64,000 nt of DNA from Verrucomicrobiota bacterium (GCA_023443455.1 JAEZUE010000047.1:124001-188000), one strand, 5' to 3'. Counted from the stretch's first letter, positions 8,560-18,031 are shown. A program made the numbers and translations. The notes: generated by a model from the letters alone, not told the origin.

Positions 8560-10791
8560 ATGACCTCCGACTGGCAACACGCCCTCGAAATCCACCCTGC
8601 CGATTGGCGATTCCCTGCCGGGAAATCGTGGATCGCCGGCTGGCTCGTCTCCCGGACCGGGCGTGCTCCCGCCGATGTCCGGGCCTGGGTGGATGGTCGG
8701 CCTTTCCTCGGCCTCGGTGCGCTGCCGCGTCCGGACGTGCAACAAGCGATCGCCGGGCGCGCCGATGCACCCGCCGCCGGCTTCTCGTTTCTCCTCGAAC
8801 CGCATCGGGGCGCGACGACTCTCCGGCTCGAAGTGTGCGACATCGCCGGCGGATGGGAAGAGTTCGCGCGGATCCCGATCTCCGTCGCCGCGGAGGCATC
8901 CGCCGCGGCAACCGAGGCCGCGCCCGACTACGCGCGCCTGCTCCGCGAACTGTTGCAGGCGCACCGCCGCCGGCCGACCACCGCGCTTGCCGCCCTCGCC
9001 GCCGATGTGGTCGCGGCACATCGCGCCCAGCCGCTGGATACAGAGCCCAACCCGCCGTTCTGGGGTCGGCTGGAGGAACCGACCGACGCCGGCCGGGTGA
9101 AGTACGGTCGCCTCACCGTAACCGGGTGGCTGGCCCACAAGGAGCATGCCATCACCGCACTCACCGCGGTGCTCGATCCGCAGTCGCCGATTCCGCTGCT
9201 GCACGGGCAACCGCGACGCGACGTCTCCGGTGTATTCGCCGATCTGCGCGGCACCGAGAACTCCCAGTTCCTTGGCAACGTCGATCTGCCCGCAGGCCTG
9301 CCCTTGCCCGCTGCGCTGAAGCTTTTCGCCACGCTCGACAACGGCCACACCGAGCTCGTCTTCACGCGCCGGTTTCGCCCCGAGGTTGTGGCCGGTTCGG
9401 AGGCGCCGCTGCCGGCCTTTTCCGCACGATTGTTCGCCCGGTGCGCCTTCGCCCTTCGCCGGGCGGCCTCGGCCCAAGGGCTGCCAACCGCCGGCTTTCT
9501 GGCTGCGACCAAGTCAGCTTGGGCCGCCTTTCGCGACGACGCACCGCGTCCAAGGCCGGCCGCACACCGACCACCGTCCACTGATCACCGTCCACAGTCC
9601 ACCGCCCCGCTTCGAGTTCTGCTTGCGACCCACAACCTCAACCTCGAAGGCGCTCCGCTCTTCCTGCTTGAATACGGCCGTTTTCTCGCCGCCCAACCCG
9701 GCTTCAAAGTCGACCTGATCTCCCCGTCAGACGGCCCGCTCCACGAGCGTTTCAACGCCGCCGGCATCAATGTCGACGTCATCGACCTCAAGGCCGCGCT
9801 CACCGCCGCTTCCGTCGCCGACTTTCACGCGGCTCTCGCGCAACTCGCGCCACGTTTCGACGCGGAGAAATACGACTTGGTCGTGCCCAACACCATGGTC
9901 GCATTCTGGGGCGTGCATCTGGCGCGGAAACTCGGCGTACCGTCGCTCATGTACGTGCACGAAAGCGCGCCGGCCCGCCGCTTCTTCGCCCCGATCCTGC
10001 CCGCTGCGCTGATCCCGGAAGCGGAGGCGGCCTTCGGACTTGCCGATCGCGTGGCCTTCATCGCCGCCGCCTCGATGCCCGTGCACGCCCGCCACGAGCG
10101 CCGCGGCAACTTCCTCTACACGCCCAGCTGGATCGACGTCGCGCGACTGGAAACCTATCGCGCCACGAACTCACGCGCCGCCCTGCGCGCCAAGCTCGGG
10201 CTCCCGGCCGACGCGCTCGTCATCGCCAACATCGGCTCCGTCTGCGAGCGCAAAGGCCAACACATCTGGGTCCGCGCGATCGAGCTGCTGGAGCGCGAAC
10301 TCGCCGCCTCCGGCGCCGCGCTCCCACCGCGCCGCTATCTCATGGTCGGCGGCCGCGAAGGCATCTACCTCGACTCGCTCCGCCACGACATCGCCCTGCG
10401 TCACCTCGACAACATCGAGATCGTCCCCGAGGTCGACGATCCCTTCGCCTACTACGGCGCGGCCGATGTCTTCATCTGTTCCAGTTTCGAGGAAGCCTTC
10501 CCGCGCGTGCTGCTCGAGGCCGCGATCTTCGAGCTGCCCATCGCCACGACCGACGTGAACGGCGTGCCCGAAATGCTCGGACGCGACGACGCCTGGCTCT
10601 GCCCGCCCGGCGACCCGGCTCACCTCGCCGCCGCGATGCGAGGTGCCATCGAGTCCGCGCACACCGGCGACCGCACCCGCCCCGCCCGCGCCAAGGCCTC
10701 GATTATCGCCCGCTTCGACGCCCGCACGAACCTGCCGTCGCACATGGGGCTAACACTATCTGTCGCCACAAGTCGGACTCACTTGAGCTAG
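8560..10791 (+). CDS. Glycosyltransferase family 4 with N-terminal beta-modules
   Basis: The protein has 743 residues from ATG 8560; an in-frame ATG at 8527 exists but adds only non-conserved residues. It has the same architecture as the preceding gene: beta-module 1 (SWIAGWLVSRTGR), module 2 (LTVTGWLAHKE, FLGNVDLPAG) and a GT4 domain from about residue 350 (LLATHNLNLEGAPLFLLEY) with FEEAFPRVLLEAAIF near 643. The linker at about residues 330-349 is encoded by repetitive ACCGTCCAC-type DNA. The last 16 or so residues (after SHMGL) diverge from the other copies, so the C-terminus may have been replaced by rearrangement next to the remnant that follows. Confidence 0.88.
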   Translation: MTSDWQHALEIHPADWRFPAGKSWIAGWLVSRTGRAPADVRAWVDGRPFLGLGALPRPDVQQAIAGRADAPAAGFSFLLEPHRGATTLRLEVCDIAGGWEEFARIPISVAAEASAAATEAAPDYARLLRELLQAHRRRPTTALAALAADVVAAHRAQPLDTEPNPPFWGRLEEPTDAGRVKYGRLTVTGWLAHKEHAITALTAVLDPQSPIPLLHGQPRRDVSGVFADLRGTENSQFLGNVDLPAGLPLPAALKLFATLDNGHTELVFTRRFRPEVVAGSEAPLPAFSARLFARCAFALRRAASAQGLPTAGFLAATKSAWAAFRDDAPRPRPAAHRPPSTDHRPQSTAPLRVLLATHNLNLEGAPLFLLEYGRFLAAQPGFKVDLISPSDGPLHERFNAAGINVDVIDLKAALTAASVADFHAALAQLAPRFDAEKYDLVVPNTMVAFWGVHLARKLGVPSLMYVHESAPARRFFAPILPAALIPEAEAAFGLADRVAFIAAASMPVHARHERRGNFLYTPSWIDVARLETYRATNSRAALRAKLGLPADALVIANIGSVCERKGQHIWVRAIELLERELAASGAALPPRRYLMVGGREGIYLDSLRHDIALRHLDNIEIVPEVDDPFAYYGAADVFICSSFEEAFPRVLLEAAIFELPIATTDVNGVPEMLGRDDAWLCPPGDPAHLAAAMRGAIESAHTGDRTRPARAKASIIARFDARTNLPSHMGLTLSVATSRTHLS

Positions 10792-10815
10792 CAGGGAACA
10801 GAACGAGAATGGCGG

Positions 10816-10965
10816 TTACGCAACCGCTGGTCCTTCGAACTCGGCAATCTGCCGCCCATCATCATCGAAAACCCGTTCATTCCGTTTTACGGAAAAGCCC
10901 TGAGGCAGGAGCTGCCCTTCGATCAACGAGACCAGCCATTCAAGTAGCTTGCCGTCGGATTCCAT
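10816..10965 (-). pseudogene. Truncated Mrr/restriction-endonuclease-like N-terminus (remnant)
   Basis: A 49-codon minus-strand frame starts with ATG at 10965, 24 bp downstream of the HigA stop, and ends at TAA 10816. Its sequence (LLEWLVSLIEGQLLPQGFSV, then DDDGRQIAEFE) resembles the first helix and strand of restriction-endonuclease-fold proteins that begin with a helix and then an Asp-rich strand. The catalytic part is absent. It may be a broken accessory gene or an intact tiny protein; the family assignment is tentative. Confidence 0.4.
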
Positions 10966-10989
10966 GTCGCGCTCCTCGTGCCTCCAAGT

Positions 10990-11286
10990 TCACGCCGCCC
11001 GCGGCTGCACTTCGGCGGCGATCTTCGCGGCGTCGGCCATGCGCAGATCGTAGTCGGCCTGCAAGTTCAGCCAGAAACTCGGCGAGTTGTCGTAGAAGCG
11101 CGCCAGCCGCAACGCGGTGTCGGCAGTGATGCCCCGCCGGCCCTTGATGATGTCGGTGAGCCGGCTGTGGGGAATCTTCAGTGCCTTCGCGAGTGCGTAC
11201 TGCGTGAGCCCGTAGTCGGCGAGCCAGTCCTCCTTTAGGATCTCGCCGGGGTGCCACGGGGCAATGGTCTGCTTCTTGGTGCTCAT
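10990..11286 (-). CDS. higA: HigA-family antitoxin, XRE helix-turn-helix
   Basis: The protein has 98 residues. PWHPGEILKEDWL at the N-terminus and an XRE-type helix-turn-helix (LTQYALAKALKIPHSRLTDI, then GRRGITADTALRLARFY) are diagnostic of the HigA/VapI antitoxins. FWLNLQADYDLR is the usual C-terminal helix. The antitoxin binds HigB and represses its own promoter. It lies 11 bp downstream of the toxin gene, in the toxin-first order characteristic of higBA. The length is normal and there is no sign of damage. Confidence 0.93.
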   Translation of the reverse strand: MSTKKQTIAPWHPGEILKEDWLADYGLTQYALAKALKIPHSRLTDIIKGRRGITADTALRLARFYDNSPSFWLNLQADYDLRMADAAKIAAEVQPRAA

Positions 11287-11297
11287 AGTGGGGAACG

Positions 11298-11567
11298 TCA
11301 GTGGTGGTCTTCGAAAAGGACCTCGTTCGGTCCCGCCTCTGTCCAGGAAAAGGTGATTCGCCACTGCGCATTCACGCGAACCGCATAACGCTTTCCCACG
11401 GCATGGAAATGGTTCGATGGCGGTTGATAGAGATCTTCGATTCGTTTCGCGGCATTCAGATAGCCAAGCCGCTTCAGCGCTTGGCGTTGTAACTCGAGCG
11501 GGATCCGACGAATGGATTCCCCCGCCCAGATCCGGCGAGTGGTGTCGTCGGCGAACCCCAGAATCAT
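11298..11567 (-). CDS. higB: HigB/RelE-type mRNA interferase toxin
   Basis: The protein has 89 residues from ATG 11567, a normal length for HigB. Family features are the N-terminal FADDTTRRIWAGE, the central RRIPLELQRQALKRL, and the C-terminal strands YAVRVNAQWRITFSW ending in VLFEDHH. RelE-fold toxins of this kind cut mRNA on the ribosome; HigA neutralises them. Two direct CAGAATGCC repeats lie just upstream (11574-11582 and 11610-11618) and are candidate operator half-sites. The longer open frame upstream on this strand is antisense to the secreted-protein gene. Confidence 0.93.
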   Translation of the reverse strand: MILGFADDTTRRIWAGESIRRIPLELQRQALKRLGYLNAAKRIEDLYQPPSNHFHAVGKRYAVRVNAQWRITFSWTEAGPNEVLFEDHH

Positions 11568-11573
11568 GCAGCT

Positions 11574-11618
11574 CAGAATGCCTTTTCGGGTATTTCCGGC
11601 AAGCAGAAACAGAATGCC
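11574..11618 (-). promoter_or_regulatory. Candidate higBA operator (direct repeats)
   Basis: CAGAATGCC occurs at 11574-11582 and 11610-11618, 36 bp apart, directly upstream of higB. HigA-type antitoxins autoregulate from sites in this position. No consensus promoter boxes are obvious. Confidence 0.3.
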
Positions 11619-11670
11619 GCAATCAGCCAGCAAACGGCTTGTAAACCCTTGGAAACTTTCATTCCCACAA

Positions 11671-12603
11671 ATGCTCCCCCTCGTTTCCCGCTTCCCGGCG
11701 ACCGCGATCAGGGTTTCACTCCAGCGCGTGCAACCCCATCCCCAGCGCTTCCGCCGCGCCTTCACTGCCTGCTTCGTCCTCCTCGGCCTTCTCGGTTTCG
11801 GACTCGTATCCTTCGCCGCGCCACCGGCTTCGCCCTCTGCCAAAGATCGCCTGGAGCGGCTCGAACAAAAGGTCGACGCGCTGAACGCCTCGCTCGAACG
11901 GGTTCTCTTCCTGCTTGAAGGCAACGCCTCGGCACCAACCGCCGTGAATACGCCAGCGCAGCCCTCGCGCCACCCCGAAGTGCCAGCCCCTGCCGCCCCC
12001 GCCGAGTCCGACCAGCCCATGCCGGTCGAACTCACCGGCCCGACCAGCCCCGGCACCACGCTCGACCTTTGGCTACGGCCCCCCGGCTACAAGGGCGGCA
12101 TTCCGACAACACCGAGCCTCGTCACCCTCCGCGACGACCGCGGCCCCTTCTTCCACCTCGCCCGCCACGAGAAGGAACCCTCGATGGCCGGCAATACCGG
12201 CAAGGCCTTGGTCCACGTCTGGCGCGGCCACCTGCAGATCAAGACATCCGGCACACACGTCCTGATCGCCGACTTCCAGCGCAAGAAGGACCGTATCGTC
12301 GCCACGGAACAGAAGTGGGACGACTACCTCTTCGCCTGGGCGGCCCGCCTGCGCGTCGGAGGCAAGACCCTGCTCGACGAGACCAACCGTTTCACCAGCG
12401 CCGGCAAGGGCACACTCTCGCGCACCTTCACCCTCGAGCTCGAGCCGGGTTACTATCCGGTGGAGATCGTTTCATGGATGCCGAAGCAGGCCGACGAGGA
12501 GGAGTACTACTTCAAGCCCCTCACCTTCGCGCTGCGCCTGCGCGAACCCGGCACCGACAAACCCCGTGACCTCGGCCCGACGGACTTCGTCCACAGCGAA
12601 TAG
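11671..12603 (+). CDS. Secreted PA14-like protein with N-terminal coiled coil
   Basis: The protein has 310 residues from ATG 11671; the frame is open further upstream over the higB promoter, but that part is unlikely to be coding. A basic stretch, the hydrophobic FTACFVLLGLLGFGLVSF and an FAAPPA cleavage-like site suggest export. A short coiled coil follows (DRLERLEQKVDALNASLERV), then a Pro/Ala linker. The C-terminal about 170 residues (VHVWRGHLQI, GTHVLIADF, LRVGGKTLLDETN, LELEPGYYPVEIVSW) resemble a PA14-type beta-barrel, often carbohydrate-binding. It is followed 72 bp later by the TPR gene. Function unknown. Confidence 0.75.
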   Translation: MLPLVSRFPATAIRVSLQRVQPHPQRFRRAFTACFVLLGLLGFGLVSFAAPPASPSAKDRLERLEQKVDALNASLERVLFLLEGNASAPTAVNTPAQPSRHPEVPAPAAPAESDQPMPVELTGPTSPGTTLDLWLRPPGYKGGIPTTPSLVTLRDDRGPFFHLARHEKEPSMAGNTGKALVHVWRGHLQIKTSGTHVLIADFQRKKDRIVATEQKWDDYLFAWAARLRVGGKTLLDETNRFTSAGKGTLSRTFTLELEPGYYPVEIVSWMPKQADEEEYYFKPLTFALRLREPGTDKPRDLGPTDFVHSE

Positions 12604-12675
12604 CCCCCACGCTCCGGCGCTCTCCGAAGAAACTTGTCCGCTCCGGCGCGACACGACCAAGCACCCCTTCCCCCG

Positions 12676-13464
12676 ATGTTCGAAGCCATCAACAACCTGT
12701 TCCTCCTCGTCGGCCCCTTCCTCTTCCTCGTCCAGATCGCACTCTGCATCCATGTGTACAGGACGGGGCGGCCCTATTGGTGGATGCTGATCCTCTTCAT
12801 GGGATCGCTGATCGGCTGCCTGCTCTATGTGCTGCTGGAGGTGCTGCCCGAGGCGCGCGTCGCCAGCCCGCGACTGGGCCGCATCGACTGGTGGGTGCCC
12901 AGGTCCGTAAGAATTCGACGGGCACGCCAACTCGTCGACGAGACCGAGACCGTGCAGAACAAGCTCGCGCTCGCCGCCCTGCTGCACGACTGCGGCGAAA
13001 CGGCCGAGGCAGAGACGATCGCGAGCGGATGCGTGGGCGGGGTGTTCAAGAGCGATCCGGAGATCATCGCCGAGGTCGCCGAATACCAGCTCGCGGTCGG
13101 CAAGATCGACGCGGCCGAGCGCCTGCTCGGCCAGGCCGACACCACGGCCAACCGCATCGCCCGGCAGCGCATCGAGCTGCTCCAAGGCCGGGTGCTGCTC
13201 GCCCGCGGCGATGCTGCGGCGGCCCGCGTCCGCTTCGAAGCGCTGCTGCCGACCGCGCTGGGCGAGGCGCCTCGGTTTCACCTTGCGCAGGCCCTGCTGG
13301 CACTCGGTCGGCGCGACGAGGCGGTCTCACTGCTCACGGACATCACGAGGAAATTCCGCAAGGGCGGAAAGCTCTGGCGCCAGGCGGAGAAGGAGTGGTT
13401 CAAGGCGGCGCGAAAGGCGCTCGGCGAGCTCGAGGCCGCAGGCAGCGAGGAAAAGGCGGCGTGA
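12676..13464 (+). CDS. Membrane-anchored tetratricopeptide-like protein
   Basis: The protein has 262 residues from ATG 12676. Two membrane helices (about 5-27, LFLLVGPFLFLVQIALCIHV, and 33-54, WWMLILFMGSLIGCLLYVLL) resemble the N-terminal PLD-nuclease-like hairpin seen on other small membrane proteins. The rest is alpha-helical with repeat-like units (NKLALAALLHDCGETAEAE; EYQLAVGKIDAAERLLGQAD; HLAQALLALGRRDEAVSLL), matching TPR spacing. It probably serves as a scaffold at the inner membrane. The gene lies in the same direction as the secreted-protein gene; the partner is unknown. Confidence 0.75.
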   Translation: MFEAINNLFLLVGPFLFLVQIALCIHVYRTGRPYWWMLILFMGSLIGCLLYVLLEVLPEARVASPRLGRIDWWVPRSVRIRRARQLVDETETVQNKLALAALLHDCGETAEAETIASGCVGGVFKSDPEIIAEVAEYQLAVGKIDAAERLLGQADTTANRIARQRIELLQGRVLLARGDAAAARVRFEALLPTALGEAPRFHLAQALLALGRRDEAVSLLTDITRKFRKGGKLWRQAEKEWFKAARKALGELEAAGSEEKAA

Positions 13465-13668
13465 ACAAAGCGCGGCTTGCGCAAGCTCAGGCCCGATCGC
13501 ACGCGCGGTGACCGAAGCCACCGGAACGTTCGGTTGACGATTTCATCCTGAAAAAGGCGGCCGGACAGGTCACAGAGACGGAGGGGAGCCGGAAGGAGAG
13601 CCCAGAGAGTTGTTTGGCAAAACAACGCCGCGAGTCGCGACACTACGGGTTGGTGACACCGGCAGGGC

Positions 13669-15402
13669 TCAGCGCGAGAGGCGCCAGTCGATCAGCTCGA
13701 CCTGCAGCAGCTTGCGACCGTTGAAGTGGTTCCAGACCAGCTCGCAGGCCAGATCGACCTCCCGGCCGAGCGGCGGGATGCGATCGGCCATCTTCCAGGC
13801 CACGCCGTAGAGCCGGCGGCCCTGCGCATCGTCGAGCTGGAAACGGAAATGCTGGTCCTTGAAGACCTCGGGGCGGCGCGTGAACTCCACTCCGGCGATA
13901 CCGAAGACGGGTTTCGGGTTGCCCTGGCCGAACGGGTGCAGCAGCGCGAGCTCGCCCATCAGGTGCTCGTCGACCGACTCGAGGTCGACCCAGGCGGAGA
14001 TGTCGAAGGAGCGCTCGATCTCGCGGCCGGCGAGATGCTCGGCGACGGCGCGGTTGAAGCGTTGGCGAAATTCGCCGACGTTGGCCCGGTCGAGGGAGAT
14101 GCCCACCGCCATCGGATGCCCGCCCCAGCTGGTGAGCAGGTCGTTGGAACCGGCCAGCGCCTCCACGAGATTGATACCGAAGACGCTGCGGCCCGAACCC
14201 TTGGCGAGTTCGCCCTCGCGGCCGAGCACGATGCAGGGGCGGTTGAATTTTCGCGACACGCGGCTCGCCACGATGCCGACCACGCCGGGATGCCAGCCGT
14301 CGTCGTAGAGCACGATCGCGGTGTCGTCGGCGTAGAGCTCCTCGACCTGGCGTTCGGCATCCTCGGTGATGCGGCGCTCGATGTCCTGCCGCTCGCGGTT
14401 GAAGCCGTCGAGCTGCCGGGCGGCGTCGCGGCAGAAGGTGCGATCGTCGCTGAGGATCAGCTCCACGGACACGGCGGCGTCGGCGAGGCGGCCGCTGGCG
14501 TTGATGCGCGGGCCGAGGCGGAAGGAGATGTCGACGGGTTGCAGGCCATGGCTGCGGTCGATACCGCTGACGTCCATGAGCGCGAGCAGCCCGGGGCGTT
14601 CGGTCTGCTCGAGGATCGAGAGCCCGTGCTTGGCGAGGATGCGGTTCTCGCCGAGCAGCGGCACGAGATCGGCGACGGTGCCCATGGCCACGAGATCGAG
14701 GTAGTCGCGCAGCTTGATGGTGTGCGCGACGGCGTCGCCCGCATCGCGCAGGGCCTTGAGCAGGGCGTGGACGAGCTTGAAGACCAGGCCCACGGTGCAG
14801 AGGTTCTGCCAGGCGGGCGCCGAGGCCTCGGGGTTGACGTGCGGATTGATCAGGATGGCCTCCGCCGGCACGGCCTCCTTCGAGCGGTGGTGGTCGACGA
14901 TGATGACATCGGCGCCGCGGGATCGCAGATAGGCGACCTCCTCGCAGGAGTTGGTGCCGCAATCGAGCGCGATGAAGAGCTGCGGCACGCCCTGGTCGAG
15001 GGCGCGGTCGATGGCATTGCGGCTCAGGCCGTAGCCCTCCTCGAGGCGCAGGGGCACGATGAAGCGCGGCTCGAGGCCGAACTGGCGCAGGATGCTGACG
15101 AGGAACGCGGTGCTGCTGACGCCGTCGACATCGTAGTCGCCGAGGATGACCAGCGACTCGCGCCCGGCGATGGCGGTGCGGATACGCTCGACGGCGCGGT
15201 CGACGCCGACGACACGGAAGGGATCGTCGAGCTCCGCCAGTCGCGGCTGGAGGAAGCGCATGGCCTCCTCCGGCTCGATCCACCCGGCGCGCACGAGCAG
15301 CTCCGCCAGCACGGGGCTGGTCTGGAGCGACGTGACAAGGCGCGTGACCGCCTCGGCGGGCACGGGCTGGTGGTTCCAGCGGTTGTTCACCGTGGCGGAC
15401 AT
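13669..15402 (-). CDS. recJ: Single-stranded-DNA-specific 5'-3' exonuclease RecJ
   Basis: The protein has 577 residues from ATG 15402, a usual length for RecJ. The DHH phosphoesterase motifs are present in order: LGDYDVDGVSS, FIALDCGTNS, VIIVDHHRSK and MGTVADLVPL. These are followed by INASGRLADA and, in the DHHA1 domain, LTSWGGHPMAVG. RecJ degrades single strands in recombination and mismatch/base-excision repair in the cytoplasm. The gene begins 52 bp after the secDF stop on the same strand and may be co-transcribed with it. The frame is open upstream, but the additional sequence lies in the gap and is not conserved-looking. Confidence 0.96.
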   Translation of the reverse strand: MSATVNNRWNHQPVPAEAVTRLVTSLQTSPVLAELLVRAGWIEPEEAMRFLQPRLAELDDPFRVVGVDRAVERIRTAIAGRESLVILGDYDVDGVSSTAFLVSILRQFGLEPRFIVPLRLEEGYGLSRNAIDRALDQGVPQLFIALDCGTNSCEEVAYLRSRGADVIIVDHHRSKEAVPAEAILINPHVNPEASAPAWQNLCTVGLVFKLVHALLKALRDAGDAVAHTIKLRDYLDLVAMGTVADLVPLLGENRILAKHGLSILEQTERPGLLALMDVSGIDRSHGLQPVDISFRLGPRINASGRLADAAVSVELILSDDRTFCRDAARQLDGFNRERQDIERRITEDAERQVEELYADDTAIVLYDDGWHPGVVGIVASRVSRKFNRPCIVLGREGELAKGSGRSVFGINLVEALAGSNDLLTSWGGHPMAVGISLDRANVGEFRQRFNRAVAEHLAGREIERSFDISAWVDLESVDEHLMGELALLHPFGQGNPKPVFGIAGVEFTRRPEVFKDQHFRFQLDDAQGRRLYGVAWKMADRIPPLGREVDLACELVWNHFNGRKLLQVELIDWRLSR

Positions 15403-15454
15403 GGCGAAAGTTGCGGGCACGGGCGCGCGCTCCGCGGCGGGAGCGCGCGTCGGC

Positions 15455-18031
15455 TCAATTGGAGGCCTTGCTGGCGCCCTCCCACTCGTACTTGGGGGCG
15501 ATGTCGCGATGCGCCTCGACGTGACGACGTTCGCCCTTGTGCCACCAGAAGAAGAACTGGGCGGCGATGCAGATAGAGGAGAACGTGCCGACAAGGATGC
15601 CGATGATGAACGTGAACGAGAGTTCGCGCAGGACGCCGCCGCCGAAGATGAACAGCGAAATGGCGGCCAGGAACGTGGTCAAACTCGTGATGATCGAACG
15701 GGCGAACACGCGGTTGATGGCCATGTTCACGACATCGCGCAGAGCCATGTCGGGGTTCAGTTTGAGTTCTTCGCGGATACGGTCGAAGACGACCACGGTG
15801 TCGTTCACCGAGTAGCCGATGATGGCCAGGATCGCGGCGACCATCGGGGCATTGAAGCGGAAGTCGAGGAACACGCCGGCGATGACGAACATGCCGCAAG
15901 TCAAGAGCACGTCGTGCACGGTCGCAATCACCGCCCCCATGCCGAAGCCGAACTCGAAACGGAAGCCGATGTAGAGCAGGATGGCGACGAGCGCGAGGCC
16001 GACGGAGAGCGCGGCGTTGCTCGCGATCTCGGAGCCGATGGCCGGACCGATGGCGTCTTCTCCGGTGATCGTGATGCCGGCTTGCGGGAAGTTGGACTGC
16101 AGGGCCTCGACGACCCGCCGGCTTTCGCCGTAGGGGGTCTCGATCTTGAGCTCGTCGGTGCCGGTCGCGAGGTTGGACTGGTACGACGGAGTGATGTCGG
16201 TCACACCCACGGTGCCGGCCACGCGGCGAACCTCGCCGACGTCGAGCTGTTGTGTGAAGGCCATGGTGACCTGATCGCCACCGGTGAAGTCGACACCGAG
16301 GATGTGGTCGGAGCGCAGGAAGATCGCGCCGATCCCGATGAGCACGAGCACCCACGAGGCGACGAAGGCCGGGGCGGCGAGCTTCATCCAGTCGACCTTC
16401 ACGCCGTCGAGCATGCGCAACATCTTCATACGCTTCAGGAAATCGCGCTCGATGAGGAAATCCATGACCACGCGTCCGGTGACGAGCACGCTGAAAAGCG
16501 TGGAGAACACGCCGATCGCCAGCGTGACGCCGAAGCCCTTGATCGGGCCGGTGCCCAGCCAGATCATGATGCCGCAGATACACAGCTGGGTGATGTGCGA
16601 GTCGAGAATCGTCCACAGCGCCTTGTCGTAACCGGCAGTGTGGGCGGCGTGCAGCGACTTGCCCTGGGCGAGTTCCTCGCGCATGCGCTCGAAGATCAGG
16701 ATGTTGGCGTCGACCGCCATGCCCATGGTGAGCACGATACCGGCGAGACCCGGCAGCGTGAGGGTGGCGCCGAAGCTGGCCATGACGCCGAGGATGATCA
16801 CGATGTTGACCAGCAGGCTCAGGACCGAGATGAAGCCGCCGGCCAGATAGTAGACCAGCATGAAGCCGCAGACGAGGGCGGCGCCGATGATCGTGGCCTT
16901 CACGCCGCTGGCGACCGCGTCCTTGGCGAGAGTCGGGCCGACCTCGCTCTGCTGCACGACTTCGAGCGGCACATCGAGCGGGTTGTTGAGCACGTTGGAG
17001 AGCTCGACCGCCTCGCGCTGGGAGAATCGGCCGGTGATCTGGGCGCTGCCGCCGCGGATGGCGTCGTTGATGCGGGGCGCGGAGTAGAGCTTGCCGTCGA
17101 GCACGATGCCGAGGAGCTGGCCGACGTTGGCGCCGGTGAGGTCGGCGAAACGCTTCGCGCCGACATCGGTGAAGCGGAGCAGAATCTGGTAGCCGCCGTA
17201 CATATCCATCGACGGATACGCGTCGGCGACGGTCTCGCCGGTCATCTCGGGAATGCGCTTCACGGCGTTGTAGACGACGATCGGGCGGCCGTCGCCGTCC
17301 TCCTCGTCCATCGCCATGTTCACGTAGCCGGGGGGCAACGCCGCGGGCGGGAGCGGTTCGGGCATGCTGCGCAGCTGCGGGTGCACGAGGCGGAACTCGA
17401 GGCGGGCGGGCTTGCGCAGGGTGGCGCCGACCTCGGGATTCTCCTTGGTGGAGACGCCGGGCAGCTGGACCTCGATGCGGTTCTCGCCGATGGCACGGAT
17501 GACGGGCTCGGCGACGCCGAGGCTGTTGATACGCGAGCCGATGATCTCGATGGCCTTGCCGAGCTTCTCCTTGCGCATGTGCTGCTCGGAGCTGTCGGCC
17601 GTGCCTTCAAGCGGGGCCGGGGTCTCGAGCACGAAGGCGACACCGCCGGCGAGGTCGAGGCCGAGCTGGAGGCGGCCCTTCGACTGCTTGAAGAGGTAGT
17701 CGAGCAGGATGTCGTTGCGCTTCTCGGGATTCTTCAGCGACGACTCGATCGGCAGCTGCGGGAAATACTGGGTCAGATCGAGGCGCTCCTCGCGGCCGAT
17801 CTGCTTGAGGGCGACGAAGACGGAGAGCGCCTTGCCGGTCTTGGCCTCATGGTCCTTGATGCGTTGCGACACGCGGTCCATGAGCTTGAGGAAGTCGGCG
17901 CGCTGCTCGTCCGGGGACTGAGCGGTGATGTATTCGCCGAAGTTCTGATCCTGGATCGGATGCAGGCTGAAGAGCGCCCAGCCGACCAGCACGGCGGTCA
18001 GGATGAACTTGAGATAGATGCGTTGGAACAT
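15455..18031 (-). CDS. secDF: Protein translocase subunit SecDF (fused SecD and SecF)
   Basis: The protein has 858 residues. SecD half: the first membrane helix is at residues 4-22, LGLDLAGGVAFVLE and the large periplasmic P1 domain follow, then the membrane bundle from ATIIGAALVCGFMLVYYLAGG through GMAVDANILIFERMREE. SecF half: a helix at about VASWVLVLIGIGAIFL, GVDFTGGDQVTM, and a second bundle with GYSVNDTVVVFDRIREE. SecDF uses the proton gradient to pull preproteins through SecYEG. It lies 75 bp downstream of yajC on the same strand, the usual yajC-secD-secF order. Fusion of the two subunits also occurs in some other phyla. Confidence 0.97.
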   Translation of the reverse strand: MFQRIYLKFILTAVLVGWALFSLHPIQDQNFGEYITAQSPDEQRADFLKLMDRVSQRIKDHEAKTGKALSVFVALKQIGREERLDLTQYFPQLPIESSLKNPEKRNDILLDYLFKQSKGRLQLGLDLAGGVAFVLETPAPLEGTADSSEQHMRKEKLGKAIEIIGSRINSLGVAEPVIRAIGENRIEVQLPGVSTKENPEVGATLRKPARLEFRLVHPQLRSMPEPLPPAALPPGYVNMAMDEEDGDGRPIVVYNAVKRIPEMTGETVADAYPSMDMYGGYQILLRFTDVGAKRFADLTGANVGQLLGIVLDGKLYSAPRINDAIRGGSAQITGRFSQREAVELSNVLNNPLDVPLEVVQQSEVGPTLAKDAVASGVKATIIGAALVCGFMLVYYLAGGFISVLSLLVNIVIILGVMASFGATLTLPGLAGIVLTMGMAVDANILIFERMREELAQGKSLHAAHTAGYDKALWTILDSHITQLCICGIMIWLGTGPIKGFGVTLAIGVFSTLFSVLVTGRVVMDFLIERDFLKRMKMLRMLDGVKVDWMKLAAPAFVASWVLVLIGIGAIFLRSDHILGVDFTGGDQVTMAFTQQLDVGEVRRVAGTVGVTDITPSYQSNLATGTDELKIETPYGESRRVVEALQSNFPQAGITITGEDAIGPAIGSEIASNAALSVGLALVAILLYIGFRFEFGFGMGAVIATVHDVLLTCGMFVIAGVFLDFRFNAPMVAAILAIIGYSVNDTVVVFDRIREELKLNPDMALRDVVNMAINRVFARSIITSLTTFLAAISLFIFGGGVLRELSFTFIIGILVGTFSSICIAAQFFFWWHKGERRHVEAHRDIAPKYEWEGASKASN

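Noticed and set aside
13609..13626. GTTGTTT-GGCA-AAACAAC as a terminator for recJ
   Set aside because: The stem is short and AT-rich, with no T-run after it on the recJ strand.
13726..15576. A plus-strand open frame of about 600 codons
   Set aside because: Antisense shadow of recJ; no motifs, and the opposite strand carries the full DHH set.
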